The notes under the pieces are model-generated. The model was not told where the DNA came from. It saw only the letters and a list, made by a program, of their open reading frames with translations, and searched no databases. Below are positions 36,434 through 46,350 of a DNA stretch of 64,000 bases, piece by piece. Position 1 is the stretch's first letter; each line of letters opens with the position of its first letter. The position numbers were made by a program, and so were the translations under genes. The DNA comes from Isoetes taiwanensis. Taxonomy: Eukaryota > Streptophyta > Lycopodiopsida > Isoetales > Isoetaceae. The DNA is taken from positions 8,384,748 through 8,448,747 of the forward strand of contig JAJEKV010000031.1 in the NCBI GenBank assembly GCA_021234155.1, given 5' to 3'.

Positions 36434-36443
36434 GGTTTCATAT
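36434..36443. repeat. Target site duplication, right (GGTTTCATAT)
   Basis: Second copy of the 10-bp sequence found at 34051-34060. Confidence 0.85.
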
Positions 36444-37081
36444 ACAATAAACTTAATGTTGGATCAATTAGCAAATGACCAAGTCTCAAAAAGAAGTACA
36501 AAAAAAGAATATTAACATATAAAGCACCATAAATGTCATTCCTCTTGTTGTTTTCCATTATATCAAGAGCTTGTTTAGAGATCCCCCCCTCCCCCCCCAA
36601 AAAAAAAAAAAAAAAACAAGGTGCTGCGCACGGAGGGTTGCCCTCCACGGCCGAAGGATGAAGTGGCTTAAATCATAGTTCAAAGTCTTGTTTTCAATCA
36701 ATCAATCAAAAATGGTATTGTGCAATGAAATGACTTGCCTCTATCAGTATACCAGCCTTCGCAGTTAAAAATGGTTATGTTCAGCAGACAATTGCCTTCC
36801 AAGATGTAATTTTCAATTTGTTTTTCTAAGAAGCATACATGGGATAGCTTCTTCCCTCATTCTGATCACATTACCAGATCCTCTAGTTAGTTCTGTAAGG
36901 AAGTTTTTATTATATGTTCAATAAATGGAATGAATGGAAGTGGATTCGTTAGGGGTCTATATATCATTGCAACTACAGAATTGAGTTTAGAATATCTCAA
37001 AATATAATGTACATAATAAGGCAAAATTTGAATTTCATGTGACATGAATAAAAGGCCTCATTCTGGCCTCCCAACATCAGA
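36444..37081. other. Non-coding stretch
   Basis: No gene. It holds C- and A-runs at 36586-36616 and otherwise AT-rich sequence, probably the 3' flank of the METTL14-like fragment that follows on the minus strand. Confidence 0.4.
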
Positions 37082-38640
37082 TATACTTCAATTTGAGGTA
37101 CTTTCTACAACGTCCACAGGTGTCCACTCTTGAGTGCTGGTAGTTCCTTTTATAAGCTCAACGGTATCTATCCTTGAATAATCTGAAACATCTTTATCCA
37201 GTTTCTCACCATCACGTATAGAGGCAGCAGCAGGTCTTGCTACAGAACTGCCGGCAAAAGAACACTGAGTAACCTTTGGATCAGCTCCACATCAACAGAT
37301 GCTATGACGCTAGCAGATGACTCTACCAGTACTACCGCTAGCAGATTTGGCGGTGCTACTTGCCCATCTCGAGGAACTGCAGGAGATGCTGCAACTATAG
37401 GCTTCTTATTGCTAGAAGTCACTGCTGAAGGCTGAGATGCAGAATTTGCAGCTTGGGACTGGGGCGGCTGTTGTGGTCTAGGTGGAGGTGATTTGGGCCG
37501 AAGTGCTTCTATCTCAGGGATTGTGCCAACCAAATGGGGAGCATCCACTGGAGGGTTTCCACGGCCTCCTTGCCATACTTTACCTCTCAGAGAAATACTT
37601 TGAATAAGTCTGCAACAATATATAAGACTCAGAGAGTAGCCAACTCTGAATTAACTATGTTCATGATATTTGAATTCTTAGTCAATATTTGAGTTAAACG
37701 CTACATACTTGGGTATTATAGTTTGATGAAGTGAGCTCCTTTCCAATGGTCACCCAACCAGCACGAATATTATGGTCTTCCCCAAACAGTTCAAGACGCC
37801 GTTGACCAAGTGCAAAATGTTCAATTATATGAGCTCTTCTGGCTTTGTCACCTTACCTGCTAGAACCATGCAAAGTTGTTCGGTACATAGATTGTAAAAT
37901 TCAATGCGTTCTTAATGTGTTTTCGTGCAATATAAAAGCATACCATATGGAGGCTCCTTTGATATTATCACATCTGTGTCAACATTCGCGTGTATGATAT
38001 GCCCATCTATACTGCGACGCGCAGTGCCCCTAATACCCAACAAGCAATGTTCCTGAAAAGAAGTACTACCCTTTTTATCCAAACCCTAAAGGCAATGTCT
38101 GGTAAATCATAGCAATACTATATCTAATATTTGCAAAGATTACAGATGCCAATTGTGAATACTTCCTTCGGATGATTGATCCCTTTATCTGTAATGCCAA
38201 AACATCCATCTTGCAGAACATGCTAGATGTAAAAAAACGAAATGACATTGGTATAATAAAGCTTATTCTTAGGCAGTATAAGACTAAAACTAACTAAAGA
38301 TCGAAGGCACAAAAAAAAAACACTGAAAAGTAACAATTTCTACCTTTTCAAGCACAAGAAAAGACACTGGTACAAAAACGTATTCTTAAGCTGTATAATA
38401 TTAAAACTAACGGATGTAAGGCACGAGAAAAAGACTGAAATATGACAATTTCAGTGACTTTGAAACAAGGCTTGCAATTACTTTACATGGCAGGATTAAC
38501 ACAGTACCTTCGAGTGCTGAAAAAGGGTGTTTGAATCATGTCGCAGTGCAGGAGATGGATTTTCCTTATTGGTTTTTACCAGCATATATCTTCACACTGT
38601 CGAAAACCCCACTGCAGAAAATATCATGCTACTGTAGTTA
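37082..38640 (-). pseudogene. METTL14: METTL14-like m6A RNA methyltransferase subunit, C-terminal fragment
   Basis: METTL14 pairs with METTL3 in the nuclear complex that writes N6-methyladenosine on mRNA. Minus-strand exons with family-diagnostic blocks are: 38521-38630 'WGFRQCEDICW'; 37944-38052 '[14 protein letters not shown]', '[15 protein letters not shown]' and 'EPPYG'; 37709-37840 '[18 protein letters not shown]' and '[13 protein letters not shown]'; 37240-37602 'GKVWQGGRGNPP' and 'APHLVGTIPEIEALRPKSP'; the tail ends at about 37082 ('EWTPVDVVESTSN' then stop). Frame breaks: one G seems missing after the Trp of 'EDICW' (TGGTAAAA); an indel before 'IIEHF'; another before 'GKVWQG'; and a shift near 37265. 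The N-terminal half, including the catalytic-fold EPPL/DPPW region, is not found. The breaks make it a pseudogene as read; sequencing errors in homopolymers cannot be excluded. Confidence 0.8.
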
Positions 38641-39235
38641 GAAATCACACTCGAGTGCTGGCAAAAATAAGCACGGACTTTGATTGTGCAAACAGCTTCC
38701 ACTGCTGCAGGTTGTATCTAACCCTTGCGTAGAATAGCAAGGCACGTAAAATGGCTCAGAGCAAAATGCTTGTGGAAATAAAATATAGAATAGGACACCT
38801 AGCTGAGAATTCATCTGCAGGTGGAATCTAGCCCTTGCAGGTTTGCCAGTTCGAACACAGGCGACTGGGCTGGACCACCAACAGAGGCGACCGCCAGTTT
38901 ACAGGCAAGAGCCAGTTTGGAGCAGTTTCTAGCTCCTTTCACCATCGTCGCAAGGATGAGTGAAAGGGAGCTTCTGATTGCTTTAACGTCTGGCGTTCCC
39001 TGCAGCGAACGACTGGTAGAATGGCTCAACGAGCCAAATAAAGATGAAACGATGTTGAATGTGCAGATAATGATGCAAGTGGTTGCATCAAATTGTCACG
39101 TCCTCAGGATGGACAAAAACGATGTATAATTTTTTGTTATGAATGGGAAACAAGTAGTAGAATCAATGACAATGTTTCTATTGCAGAGTAGAAAGTACAT
39201 AGATACAGACATGTGCAAACACAGAAAGTAAATGT
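38641..39235. other. Stretch between METTL14 fragment and TIR-element gene
   Basis: A plus-strand frame at 38821-39129 (102 codons, 'FTIVARMSERELLIALTSG') has protein-like composition and is preceded by an acceptor-like 'tcatctgcag', but no family is recognised. 'gaccgccagtttacag' at 38888-38903 is shared with the dispersed repeat at 59930. The left terminal repeat of TIR copy 2, expected in this area, is not seen. Confidence 0.35.
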
Positions 39236-40240
39236 CTAGGGGCCGGCACGCCTCATTATTTGGTAGTTGAACCAATATGCCTTCGCGTACAGGCAAGCAA
39301 TGAGTGTAAAAAAGTTTCGCTGGAGCCGTGCCACCTCTTCGTTGGTATGCATGTTCGGGCGTACCTGCAAGTTGGAAGGTACAGGATGTCATGCGGAGCA
39401 TATATAACTGAAAAATGAGGTGGTGGGGAAGGATAGTGTCGAACCTGCAAGTCTATGACTGTCTCTGGCCATAGAAAAGCCTGCATGACATGCCGGATGT
39501 TTAGGCAGACCTGGGCACCACAAGACCAATACTGGTTCTGTGCTGGGACCGGGGCCAGCCGCAGCTCCAACCGGTTTCTGAAACGCTCGTGCCAGTGGTC
39601 CGTGGCATGAGTGTGGTACAGCCACGGCTACCCTGTCCCAAACACGGTAAGGACTTGATGCACGCATTCAAGACAACCAATAGTAAGAAAGTCAGTTGCA
39701 CTCGTACTTGAGTCCTGGTATGGCCCACCCTGCCAGGCAGGGAATCCATGCACCAAAAGCCCTCAAAACGTCTGGGCCACCTGAGTCGCCCCCGTACTAC
39801 AGGGTCTGCAATATGTACCAAAAGGTACCAGTGTCCCCTGCAACCAGCTCACACTGCATTAGTACTTATGGAGACACGAGAGGGGATGGGGACTATGCCA
39901 CGTACCCATGACAGATGGGCCAAATGATAGCTCGCAAGCTCTCCCAACGTATCTGGTACATTGGGAGCAGGTCCGCAGCCATGACCTCGTGATCTTCGAA
40001 CCAGCGAGGGTCCACCATTGCAAATGTGGATCTCTCATCTAGTTCGAACTGATGCATGCAGGCACTGCACATGCGTGCTACATGGTTAGTGACAAAGGTT
40101 TACAACACATGAATGAAATCGTGCTAGGACACGTACCTGATAATTACCCTGACATGATCTGCCTCCCATTCTTCACTGATTTGCAACGATTGCCTTCTGT
40201 CTGCTCTCGCATCCAAAGCCGCAAGGAAGCTGGCCCCAAC
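39236..40240 (-). pseudogene. 3' exons of TIR-element gene (copy 2), split by retrotransposon
   Basis: Continues the gene at 53386-55011 after the LTR element is removed conceptually. Exons with consistent splice signals: 40137-40240 ('SEEWEADHVRVI', donor gtacgt); about 39910-40054 ('FELDERSTFAMVDPRWFEDH', 'YQIRWESLRAIIWPICHG', donor gtacgt); about 39708-39808 ('RRFEGFWCMDSLPGRVGH'); 39445-39627 ('HATDHWHERFRNRLELRLAP', 'QNQYWSCGAQVCLNIRHVM'); and 39236-39364 ('NEEVARLQRNFFTLIACLY'), ending in TAG. Trp- and Arg-rich helical protein with no DDE triad or known domain that I recognise. One junction (39808) does not phase cleanly. Function unknown; it may encode the element's transposase or an accessory protein. 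Confidence 0.5.
40236..40240. repeat. Target site duplication CCAAC, left
   Basis: CCAAC immediately precedes the 5' LTR; the same five bases follow the 3' LTR at 53381-53385. Five-bp duplications are typical of LTR retrotransposon integrases. Confidence 0.9.
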
Positions 40241-41861
40241 TGTGACGTTCCACGTATTTATACGGTCTACGTCACGTATTTATACGGGACACGTACAAAT
40301 ACAAGCACGTCACCCCCCTAAAGGTACGCTACCATGGGGGTATGGGAACTTAATTGCAACCTAGGGGGTTACCTTAAAAAGGATTAAATTAGCTATGCTA
40401 ATTTAACACATTAATAATAATAACCTATAACCTAGGAAATTAGGCTAATTACCATTTGGGAAGGCGCCACCTGGTCCAATCGATTAGGCGATGAGGGTTG
40501 CCAAGTTTGGATGCCAACTTGACCCCTATCCTCGGATTGACTTACAAGATCGATCAAGGAAGGCCAGAGCCGAAGCGCCATCATACACCCGCAGAGAATC
40601 ACCATACCCGATTCGTCCCCGTGAAGCAACAAATTGAATTCTCAATTCCTGGAGATGGAGGCCCCCATGGAAATGAGTCCACCCGAGAATTCAAGGTAGG
40701 TGGCTATGTGAATTCTAGATAACGCTTGGTTGTGTCCGTTTCTCTGTTCTCTTTGTGGTTCAATCATAGAAACTAACCCTTGGTTGTACAAGCAAGTTCT
40801 CTTTATATTTAATTCTGGTTTCTACTCTGAAAGGATGGATTGTTAGTTCTTTGTTTAATCTGACTCTGAAACGAGGGGATTACGGGGGGTAGAGACCTCT
40901 GAACCGTGTCTTGTAGTATGCTCCTAGATAGAGCCCTGTAGAGTCCCATTAAATGCGGCCTGTGCACAAGAACCCACCGGGTCCTAGATGCTATGGTCTG
41001 GCTTAGCACCAGACAAGGAACACAGTGGTGACATGAGGGGTGGGGTCTTGCATGAGCATACAAGGCTCCTGAGACTCCTACAGTGGGCTAGGCCTGATAG
41101 CCGGTCACGTAGAGGGCCGGGTATGGGTCTGACACTCCCTGGGTGTAGAGGTGTGATCCGTATGGAGCACCTTGCACTTTGAGTAGATTTAGGGTGAGTA
41201 AGTCGGGTACGGATGCGGGGGTCGCTGATGCGCACGTATTCTCTAGCTCACCCATGGAACCACCAGATTCTGGAAGGGGCGCCCCCCCGGACCTGCCTCA
41301 TCGGACCAGCGCCATGAACACGGAGTAGGCTCAAAGGGTGATCCCTTGAACTGCGTCTCCTCCTAAGGCTATAGCAAAGCCATAGCATGAATTGACCCAT
41401 CTGCAAAGTGTGCACTGGGAGGGGCGGATGGAGTGGACAACCCTAGCCAATGTTCTATGCCAGCCAACGCCATGCCAAGACTTCGGTCTGCTGATCTCTT
41501 GAGGCCCAGCCGTCAGTCGATCCTCACCGAGTCCGGAAGGGGGTAGAACCTGGGTTTTGGGTGTTTTCTTAGGATTAGATGTATATTCTATGCCGTTGGT
41601 ATATTAGATGGATCGCCACCCTTCGTGGTGGTTATTTATGTATATTCATGCTTTGTGTGCTAACCCTCAGTATTCATGCTTCCGCGGACGTAGGAGTCCC
41701 ATTGAAGGCGTGGGCGAATGACTTTTCGTGTCCTTCTTCGGGCCTCATTTCATAGATGGCCCGAAATAGACGGAGGGCCCTGCTCATGGTGAGATGATTG
41801 CCATGGGAGGGAAAGTCCCGTATGTATACGTCAGAGGGTCGTTATATTCGGGGGCGTCACA
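40241..41861 (+). repeat. 5' LTR
   Basis: 1621 bp, TGTGACG ... CGTCACA. A TATA-like 'tttatatttaa' lies near 40801. The first 240 bases are almost identical to the 3' LTR; elsewhere differences are mostly short indels clustered at about 40480-40700 and 41270-41340. Conserved family blocks: 'GGGGGGTAGAGACC' (40883), 'GCGGCCTGTGCACAAGAACC' (40955) and 'GGGGCGGATGGAGTGG' (41420). Confidence 0.95.
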
Positions 41862-41875
41862 AGTATCGAGCCGTG
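41862..41875 (+). promoter_or_regulatory. Putative primer-binding site
   Basis: Directly after the 5' LTR, 'AGTATCGAGCC' resembles the plant initiator tRNA-Met primer site TGGTATCAGAGCC with one missing base and a changed first position. The match is imperfect; another tRNA is possible. Confidence 0.4.
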
Positions 41876-42606
41876 ATTTCGGTTGCTCGAAATCATAGCA
41901 CCGCCAAACACTAACTTCGTAGCACGGCAGTTAGGAGAAGGCTAAGTCATTGTGTCGTTAGCTCTCTTTGTTGTTTGGCTTGGTGTTAGGTTAAGTTAAG
42001 AAATTATAGCTTTGAAGTGGAGGGGCCAAGATTGGAGGCCTAACAGGTGCCAGTGGGTAGCTCAAATGACGAAGATGATGGTTCCATTGGATCGGGCGTA
42101 CTTGAATTACCCTAGAACAGTCAACTTTAGGCGAAAAATGGTCAAGGGCAGGCCCAAAAACGAATTCGGGCGCCGCTTGCCTTTTGTCGCTTTGCAGTCA
42201 AGATCGAAGCGCCCGAAATCTTTGTCGGCCGACCCGTCGGGACTCGAGTCAACGCAGACCCGCCAGTCAACTTCGGCGCCCGCTTGCATTTCGGCAGCCC
42301 GGTCGGAGGCGGAAGCCCGTATAATGCCATCGGCGCCCGACCGTATGTTGCGCGTATTTCCGCCATATTTTTTTTTTAATAACAAAATTTCGAAGAAATA
42401 AGGGAAAAAAATTTTGAAATTTTAAAAGTTAAGTGGCCGTTTAACAAACCATTTCTTGTCCTTTGCTTTTGCTTCCGCGCCTCCAACCGCCTGAGCCGCC
42501 CTCCGCCATCGCCACCGGACCGGACCTTGCTCCTGCGCCCTTGTGCCCTGCGTATCTTAGCGCCCCCTTTGCCGTTCTCTTCGCCGCCAGCGCCTCACTA
42601 CACGCG
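41876..42606 (+). other. Leader between primer site and first extra ORF
   Basis: About 730 bases without a convincing gene. 42130-42360 is GC-rich, and a C-rich stretch at 42470-42600 resembles the leader at 13641-13916. A 129-codon frame at 42012-42401 has no recognised motif. Confidence 0.4.
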
Positions 42607-43194
42607 ATGGCCATTACCAAGAGCGCTCCGGATCCATCCACCTTGAGCATCGTGGAGATCTACGCCATGATTGCCAAGTACATGGCTACTGACCCAGCCT
42701 TCATTGATATATTGTTGGATGAGCTGGTCAACAGGTTTGAGAACAACGATAGGATTCCATATCCTATTTATCACTTCTCAGAGCCATTCCTCATCCGGCT
42801 GAATCTACGCCAGCTCCCATATACCATTGTGGAGCAACCTGATATGGTGATGATGCTCATCAAATTTTATCCTCCCCGAAAGGGGAAGGCCATACCGGAG
42901 GAGGAAGATGTCGTGACGAGGCCGATCAGTATCGGGGGGTTTGGCCAGGGAGGATGACCACCCGGGAGATTGAGCCCGGCTGACACAAAGGCCCTGGTAG
43001 GGAGTCTGCGGTACCTCGGGGACGGCTTTGCCGTCATTGATGGCAAAGCCATTGAGGTTCCCCCATACCGCTGGCATGAGGGTTCCAACACCTTTGTGTG
43101 GGGAGAAATCCCCGACATCAGCATAGACTATCTGACAACTATTCAGATAGATATGGGTCTCATGGGCCACACCCGGTACCACATCCGAACTTAA
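42607..43194 (+). pseudogene. Pre-gag ORF A (about 195 codons, one internal TGA)
   Basis: From ATG 42607 the frame runs to TGA at 42955-42957 and continues in the same frame to a stop at 43192-43194. Segments 'IVEIYAMIAKYMATDPAFID', 'ILLDELVNRFENNDRIPYP' and 'GDGFAVIDGKAIEVPPYRWH' read as a folded, helical protein. A further frame at 43220-43423 (charged, 'KKIRGELEEREKMEQDELD') may be its shifted C-terminus. No family is recognised. The pattern of acidic and aromatic residues loosely resembles ORF B, so the two may be related; this needs a profile comparison. The TGA could come from CGA by a C-to-T change. Confidence 0.5.
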
Positions 43195-43423
43195 TCGCCG
43201 CGTCGCAAGAGTCTAACTTTTGCTCGCATCCAAGAAGATCCGAGGAGAGCTCGAGGAGCGGGAGAAGATGGAGCAAGATGAGCTGGACCGACAAGACCAT
43301 CCACCGACCAGCAAGGGAGGTGCATCCGGGAGTGGGCGGACCCAAAACCGACGCACCCGACCGTTAAGCACCGGAAGAAGGGAGTCGCCCATAAGGCCGG
43401 CAGTCAATACAAGGAGAAGTTAA

Positions 43424-44049
43424 GGACTGTCGGGGCTTTTGGGAAGAAGACCAGCTCCGACCGGAGGCAGCAGCGGGTGGACAACGCCTGGACCGCCGAT
43501 TCGGGCCTAAGACGGTGCCAACACCGCTCGGGGACCGGTCACGCGGAAGAAGCCTCACCGGTTCCCGATGCGCATCGCGGCATTGGCGGAGATCCGCAAA
43601 ATTTCAGAAGTCGACGGACCTTCCGATTAGAAGCTACCTTTTCGTAGGGCCGGTAATGAGATCGCACGCCAATTCAAGACCGATCTCCGCTTCCGCATCT
43701 TTGTAATTTTGGCTCCAAGAGGCCGCCGAAGCCTACTTTGGTAGCACTTTTTGGTGACGCCAACCTTTGCGCTATCCACGCAAAGAGGGTCACCATAATG
43801 CCTAAGGATCTAGCCCTCGCCCGTAGGATACGGGGGGAGCAACCTTAGCCTACTTGCGGGAATCCGCATTTGTACATATTTTCTTTGTAATATTTAATAA
43901 AGAAACTTTCATTTTGAATTTAAAAGTTTAATAGTTTTTATGTTGAAAATAAAATAAAATGCTGACGTCAGCTTTAATACAAGGGTTTAAAAGGGGACTT
44001 TTAAGGTTATTTTAAACGCTTCTCTTCCTCTCTCCTCCCTTCTAGCGCC
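43424..44049 (+). other. Spacer between pre-gag ORFs A and B
   Basis: No open frame of note. The last 190 bases are AT-rich (43870-44000) and lead into a pyrimidine-rich stretch before the ATG of ORF B, as in a promoter or leader. An internal promoter for ORF B is possible but not shown. Confidence 0.35.
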
Positions 44050-45453
44050 ATGGCTGCCGCCGCCGACCTTGCCGCCTGGTACCAGGATGGAGAGAAATGG
44101 GATCCACAGGTTCCCTTCGACCTGCTGCAGCCTTTGCTATGCCAACGCATAGACCTCCTTGCCAATATGCAGCGGCATCCGGACTACGCGGGATTCCTTG
44201 ACTTTTACATGGAGGAAATGCTTCCTCTGTGTATTCCTCTGGGGGATCCTCCCCACTTGTACTTGGAGCGGGAGATAGTTCGGCAGATGTTAGGCGGGGA
44301 CACACATGCTTATGACGTCCTGAAGGGGAAACTCCGATGGGGTAAACACCTGCCAGTGGTCCAGCATCAGGGGCAGCAGTATCTGGAAGCTACTTTCGCC
44401 CTAGCCATCCTCATGGACCAATACGTTGAGGATGAGACCTTGCCAGTAGAGAAGGGCAAACTGCCAGAATCCTCCGAGGAGGGGGATGACGAGCACATAG
44501 GAATGGGCGATTTTGCCCGTTGGAAAGAGCTAGCGGAGGAGCTACCACCGCGCCGTGACCAATCTATAGGCTTGTCAGGGTTAGACGGCCTTCCAGTTAT
44601 TTATCACCAAGGGCAGGAGTACCTTCTCTTGGATGATATTATCTGGACGTATCACATGGTGGCCGGATTTCGACGCAAGCGCAAAGACCATGTACTTTAC
44701 GAGCTTGCGGAGTATTGTATGGATGATTTCATCGACTTCACTTCTACCGAGCTTCCTCCGGAGGTGCACCAGCTGCTTCAGTTCCGTCAGGAGACCCTAG
44801 AGCCGGCGGAGACCCTATTACGTCTTCGCGACTTCGTGATGCAGGAACCAGCTTCGCAACCTGCACCAGATGCCTTCACGGCTATGGGACCTCATGTCCC
44901 AAACATTAATATGGTTGAGGTTCCCTCCGACTCAGATGATGAGGGTGAAGATTTATACCATAACCCTACGCACAAGAAGGAGGAGCAACAGGAGCTCAAG
45001 GAGGAAGAAGTCCCCATGGACTTGGATAAGGAAGTGGCAGCATCTGAGACTTCGCAAGGGAAAGTGCTGGGTAACCACCTTACCCGTTTCTTTTTGTCGG
45101 CCTTCCGACACGGGCAAGTCCTCTTCATAGGCCGAGATCTAGGGCCAGAGGCTGAAGCTTCATGGTGGGCCCTCCGTGCACTCTCTAAACTGGCCGGCCA
45201 CAAGAAGCTCCCCTATCGTACGTTTACTTATGTACTCGTACGACGGGATCTTGCCCTGACGGCCTTGGGTCAGGACATTGCGCCTTGGATGGGCATGAAG
45301 CTCCTCACGGCAGCCCCGTTGGCCGTTGCCTATCCACCAGAGGTTGCATCTGTTGCGGCTGCCACAGTAGACCCTGGGGTAACTCTGCTGCGACACCGAC
45401 CGCCTCCACCACCTCCTAGGGCTAAGGATAAAGAGGCAGGGCCTAGTTCCTAG
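44050..45453 (+). CDS. Pre-gag ORF B, intact 467-aa protein of unknown function
   Basis: Starts ATG in good context (gcgccATGG) and runs without interruption. Two related segments are visible: 'LPVVQHQGQQYLEATFALAI' (about residues 97-116) and 'LPVIYHQGQEYLLLDDIIWT' (about 181-200), an internal duplication with a shared LPV..HQGQ.YL core. An acidic and Lys-rich linker follows ('SDSDDEGEDLYHN', 'EEEVPMDLDKEV', about residues 295-340), then a hydrophobic and basic domain ('LTRFFLSAFRHGQVLFIGRD', about 353-372), and a proline tail ('RPPPPPPRAKDKE'). I recognise no enzyme motif, zinc knuckle or membrane segment. Ogre/Tat elements also carry an ORF upstream of gag, but I cannot show homology. It is intact while gag and pol are damaged. 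Confidence 0.75.
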   Translation: MAAAADLAAWYQDGEKWDPQVPFDLLQPLLCQRIDLLANMQRHPDYAGFLDFYMEEMLPLCIPLGDPPHLYLEREIVRQMLGGDTHAYDVLKGKLRWGKHLPVVQHQGQQYLEATFALAILMDQYVEDETLPVEKGKLPESSEEGDDEHIGMGDFARWKELAEELPPRRDQSIGLSGLDGLPVIYHQGQEYLLLDDIIWTYHMVAGFRRKRKDHVLYELAEYCMDDFIDFTSTELPPEVHQLLQFRQETLEPAETLLRLRDFVMQEPASQPAPDAFTAMGPHVPNINMVEVPSDSDDEGEDLYHNPTHKKEEQQELKEEEVPMDLDKEVAASETSQGKVLGNHLTRFFLSAFRHGQVLFIGRDLGPEAEASWWALRALSKLAGHKKLPYRTFTYVLVRRDLALTALGQDIAPWMGMKLLTAAPLAVAYPPEVASVAAATVDPGVTLLRHRPPPPPPRAKDKEAGPSS

Positions 45454-45668
45454 ACTAATTGTGCTATGCAATTTTTGTTCATATATATATATACGTGTGT
45501 TGATGGGATTTTCGATTGGCAATTGAATGGACCATATTGACAAATGGTGTACCTTATTTACTTATTAAATACAAAGTTCTCTTGAGGAGTATTATTGAAT
45601 TGTGTGTTTTTTTTTTATGACATCCTCTTCAAGAGCATTAAAACTTTAGAATATAATGGAATTACAAA
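45454..45668 (+). other. Spacer between pre-gag ORFs B and C
   Basis: AT-rich, contains (AT) repeats at 45482-45493 and a T-run at 45607-45617. No gene. Confidence 0.4.
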
Positions 45669-46154
45669 ATGTTCTCTATTCATTCCAACTATGTTGCAGA
45701 GGAAACCATTTGGGAATATGAGGAGAGAATCACCGATATGGTTAGGAGGGACGATCCCGGGCCGCCAGACCAGGACTATGGCCAGAGATATGGTGAATAT
45801 CCAGAGTGGGATGAAGGCTATGGGGTCGAGACACCATCACCAGAACCCTATGACCCTGACAAAGGGCTGGAGATAGTTAACATCCTCAGGGACCGAGCTT
45901 TCAAGGATCTGAAGATGACATTGTGCCGTACTTGGGACTACTGGAACATGACCAGGCACGAGGCTTTCGAGGACGCTAACGACCACCTTTGGCGACTCTT
46001 CTATGCTATGCGAAGGCTTTTTAACCTTCTCATTATCAGCCCCACATGGGAATACCAGGCAGTCATTGTCCAAGCCTGGGCACGCTATAAACTCGTCCGA
46101 GCTGTACGGGAGAGTACTCGCTACGCGATCCTGTACCCCTTCGCCAACCCCTAG
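45669..46154 (+). CDS. Pre-gag ORF C, intact 161-aa protein of unknown function
   Basis: ATG 45669 to TAG. An acidic, Pro/Tyr-rich first half ('DMVRRDDPGPPDQDYGQRYG', 'EWDEGYGVETPSPEPYDPD') is followed by an aromatic helical second half ('KDLKMTLCRTWDYWNMTRHE', 'NDHLWRLFYAMRRLFNLLII'). No family is recognised. It sits 215 bases after ORF B and about 200 bases before the gag start, same strand. The C-terminal hydrophobic stretch is too short and charged to call a membrane segment. Confidence 0.6.
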   Translation: MFSIHSNYVAEETIWEYEERITDMVRRDDPGPPDQDYGQRYGEYPEWDEGYGVETPSPEPYDPDKGLEIVNILRDRAFKDLKMTLCRTWDYWNMTRHEAFEDANDHLWRLFYAMRRLFNLLIISPTWEYQAVIVQAWARYKLVRAVRESTRYAILYPFANP

Positions 46155-46350
46155 GCTTGGTCTTTTCCGTTATGTTTTCTTTGTTGTGCTTACGCTGTGT
46201 GCAAGTAGACCTTAAAAGGTTTCCACTGTATCATACCTGCTTTATATCAACCTACTTTTGTACTCGACTGGAAGAAATAAAAAAATATTCTTTTCTGTTT
46301 GTATATACTTTTTGGTCTCGATTCATGTAAATCTGCTTATATATTCATGG

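Noticed and set aside
46258-46350. Upstream start of gag at 46258 (hydrophobic N-terminus resembling a signal peptide)
   Set aside because: Position 46258 is TTG, not ATG; the first in-frame ATG is 46351, and gag proteins do not carry signal peptides.
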